The notes under the pieces are model-generated. The model searched no databases. It saw only the letters and a list, made by a program, of their open reading frames with translations, and was not told the DNA's origin. DNA of 6,442 nucleotides, from assembly GCA_016188105.1 (NCBI GenBank), contig JACPIL010000074.1:1-6442 (forward strand), in the 5' to 3' direction. Position 1 is the stretch's first letter. The number at the start of each line of letters is the position of its first letter. The position numbers and the translations under genes are program-made. The stretch is from Candidatus Woesearchaeota archaeon. GTDB lineage: Archaea > Nanobdellota > Nanobdellia > Woesearchaeales > GW2011-AR9. Below are positions 5,818 to 6,442 of the stretch, piece by piece.

Positions 5818-5834
5818 GGAAAGCTATATAAATA
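5818..5834 (+). promoter_or_regulatory. Strong BRE plus TATA box with no ORF at the expected distance
   Basis: GGAAAGC (5818-5824) followed by TATATAAATA (5825-5834) closely copies the promoter at 1473-1489, with an identical TATA decamer. The expected transcription start is near 5853-5858, where there is no ATG. The transcript would be either a long leader of about 105 nt for the CDC48 gene or a small RNA from the 5855-5920 region. I see no tRNA, C/D-box motif pair or other known RNA there. Confidence 0.6.
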
Positions 5835-5925
5835 CGAATTTTCTACATAAGCTACTATTTCTAGTTTGAACACCATAAGATTTTTAAAATAAAGGTTATA
5901 CCCTTTAATTTGAGGGAGGATAATG

Positions 5926-5933
5926 TATAAAAG
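5926..5933 (+). promoter_or_regulatory. Proximal TATA box for the CDC48 gene
   Basis: TATAAAAG lies about 32 nt (box centre to ATG) before the start at 5961 and is preceded by GATAAT, which fits an archaeal BRE pattern. A transcript from here would have a leader of only a few bases. A purine block (GAGGGAGGA, 5912-5920) just upstream could be part of the promoter, or could act as a Shine-Dalgarno site on the longer transcript from the 5825 box. With that layout the nearest ATG (5923) opens only a nine-codon frame ending at 5952. Confidence 0.55.
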
Positions 5934-5960
5934 GGTGTATTGTACTCATTAACCTAAACT

Positions 5961-6442
5961 ATGGCTGCAGAAATTAGACTGAAGGTGATGGAAGCAGTAC
6001 AGGATGATGTCAATAAAGGCATCGTCAAGATAGATTCTACTTTCATGAAGCAGATAGAGGTCAATCCCGGTGATATAGTTGAGATCGGCGGGGAACGCAA
6101 AACTGCTGCTATCGTTGATCGCGCTTATCCAGGAGATATAGGATTAAACATTATCCGCATGGATGGAAATATCAGGAAAAATGCCAGGACTTCTATTGGA
6201 GAATTAGTAACTGTCAAAAGAGCGGAAGTTAAACCGGCGCAAAAAGTTTCTATCGCTCCCGTCAATAAAGGTGTAATGATTAAAGCCTCTCCAGAATTGT
6301 TTAAGCAGGGATTGTTAGGAAAAGCCTTAGTAAAAGGAGACATTGTTTCTTTAGGAAGATCACGTCTGAGAGTGTATCCTTTCCAAGAGCAGGATGTGAA
6401 TGATATATTCAGCATGATGGAATCGCATTTTGCTGGTTATGG
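5961..6442 (+). CDS. CDC48/VAT-family AAA ATPase, N-terminal domains (3'-partial)
   Basis: The frame from ATG 5961 stays open to the window end, giving 160 codons. Residues 1 to about 88 form the double-psi beta-barrel CDC48 N-domain: VMEAVQDDVNKGIVKID, VNPGDIVEIGGERKTAAIVDRAYPGDIG with the characteristic RKTAAIV run, then IIRMDGNIRKNAR and IGELVTVKRAEVKPA. Residues about 93-150 match the second CDC48 N-subdomain (KVSIAP, LLGKALVKGDIVSLG). The two AAA ATPase domains that normally follow lie beyond the window. Archaeal CDC48/VAT is a cytoplasmic hexameric unfoldase that works with the proteasome or other partners. The final visible stretch (QDVNDIFSMMESHFAGYG) departs from the usual strand here and may be lineage-specific. 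The start is supported by a TATA box about 32 nt upstream. Two possible promoters precede it. The presence of the ATPase domains is inferred from the family. Confidence 0.92.
   Translation, partial: MAAEIRLKVMEAVQDDVNKGIVKIDSTFMKQIEVNPGDIVEIGGERKTAAIVDRAYPGDIGLNIIRMDGNIRKNARTSIGELVTVKRAEVKPAQKVSIAPVNKGVMIKASPELFKQGLLGKALVKGDIVSLGRSRLRVYPFQEQDVNDIFSMMESHFAGY

Noticed and set aside
6125..6415. Minus-strand 96-codon ORF opposite the CDC48 gene.
   Set aside because: The plus strand here encodes clear CDC48 N-terminal domains, so the antisense frame is a shadow.
1..6442. CRISPR arrays, insertion sequences, tRNA or rRNA genes.
   Set aside because: I saw no spaced direct repeats, transposase motifs, terminal inverted repeats, or cloverleaf or rRNA signatures on either strand.

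Overview
The window looks like part of an archaeal chromosome. The evidence is a deoxyhypusine synthase (an archaeal/eukaryotic eIF5A-modifying enzyme), the N-terminal domains of a CDC48/VAT-type ATPase, and a repeated promoter layout: TATA boxes about 26-28 nt upstream of start codons, as expected for leaderless archaeal mRNAs. The DNA is AT-rich, the genes are short-spaced and many stand alone. A DPANN-type lineage (Woesearchaeota-like) would fit, but that is only an impression and no marker here settles it.

Layout. 1-279 (+): the C-terminal part, or all, of a small helical protein of unknown function. It meets, tail to tail with a 4-base overlap, a minus-strand TatD-family metal-dependent hydrolase (276-1085). 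Upstream of tatD on the same strand is an unrecognised small ORF (1118-1423 or 1432). A divergent promoter region (about 1433-1618) then leads to deoxyhypusine synthase (1619-2614, +), which has a leader containing a nine-codon mini-ORF and a hairpin. Next come a ClpX-like AAA+ unfoldase with a non-ClpX N-terminal domain (2685-4358, +), a small beta-rich protein with its own TATA box and a good Shine-Dalgarno site (4423-4842, +), a Tat-signal-bearing alkaline-phosphatase-superfamily phosphodiesterase interrupted by one in-frame TGA (4908-5786, +), and the start of a CDC48-family AAA ATPase that runs off the window (5961-6442, +).

The most notable item is the ClpX-like protein. Archaea normally unfold proteins with PAN, CDC48 and LonB, yet this protein keeps the ClpX Walker, GFVG pore-loop, IGF docking-loop, arginine-finger and sensor-2 features. 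It has replaced the zinc-binding N-domain with about 200 cysteine-free residues that I do not recognise. It lies about 1.6 kb from a CDC48 gene, so two unfoldases of different ancestry share the neighbourhood. The genes do not form one pathway. Most have their own promoter, and the shared themes are translation (hypusine on aIF5A) and protein unfolding or handling (ClpX-like, CDC48, and possibly the small protein between 4423 and 4842).
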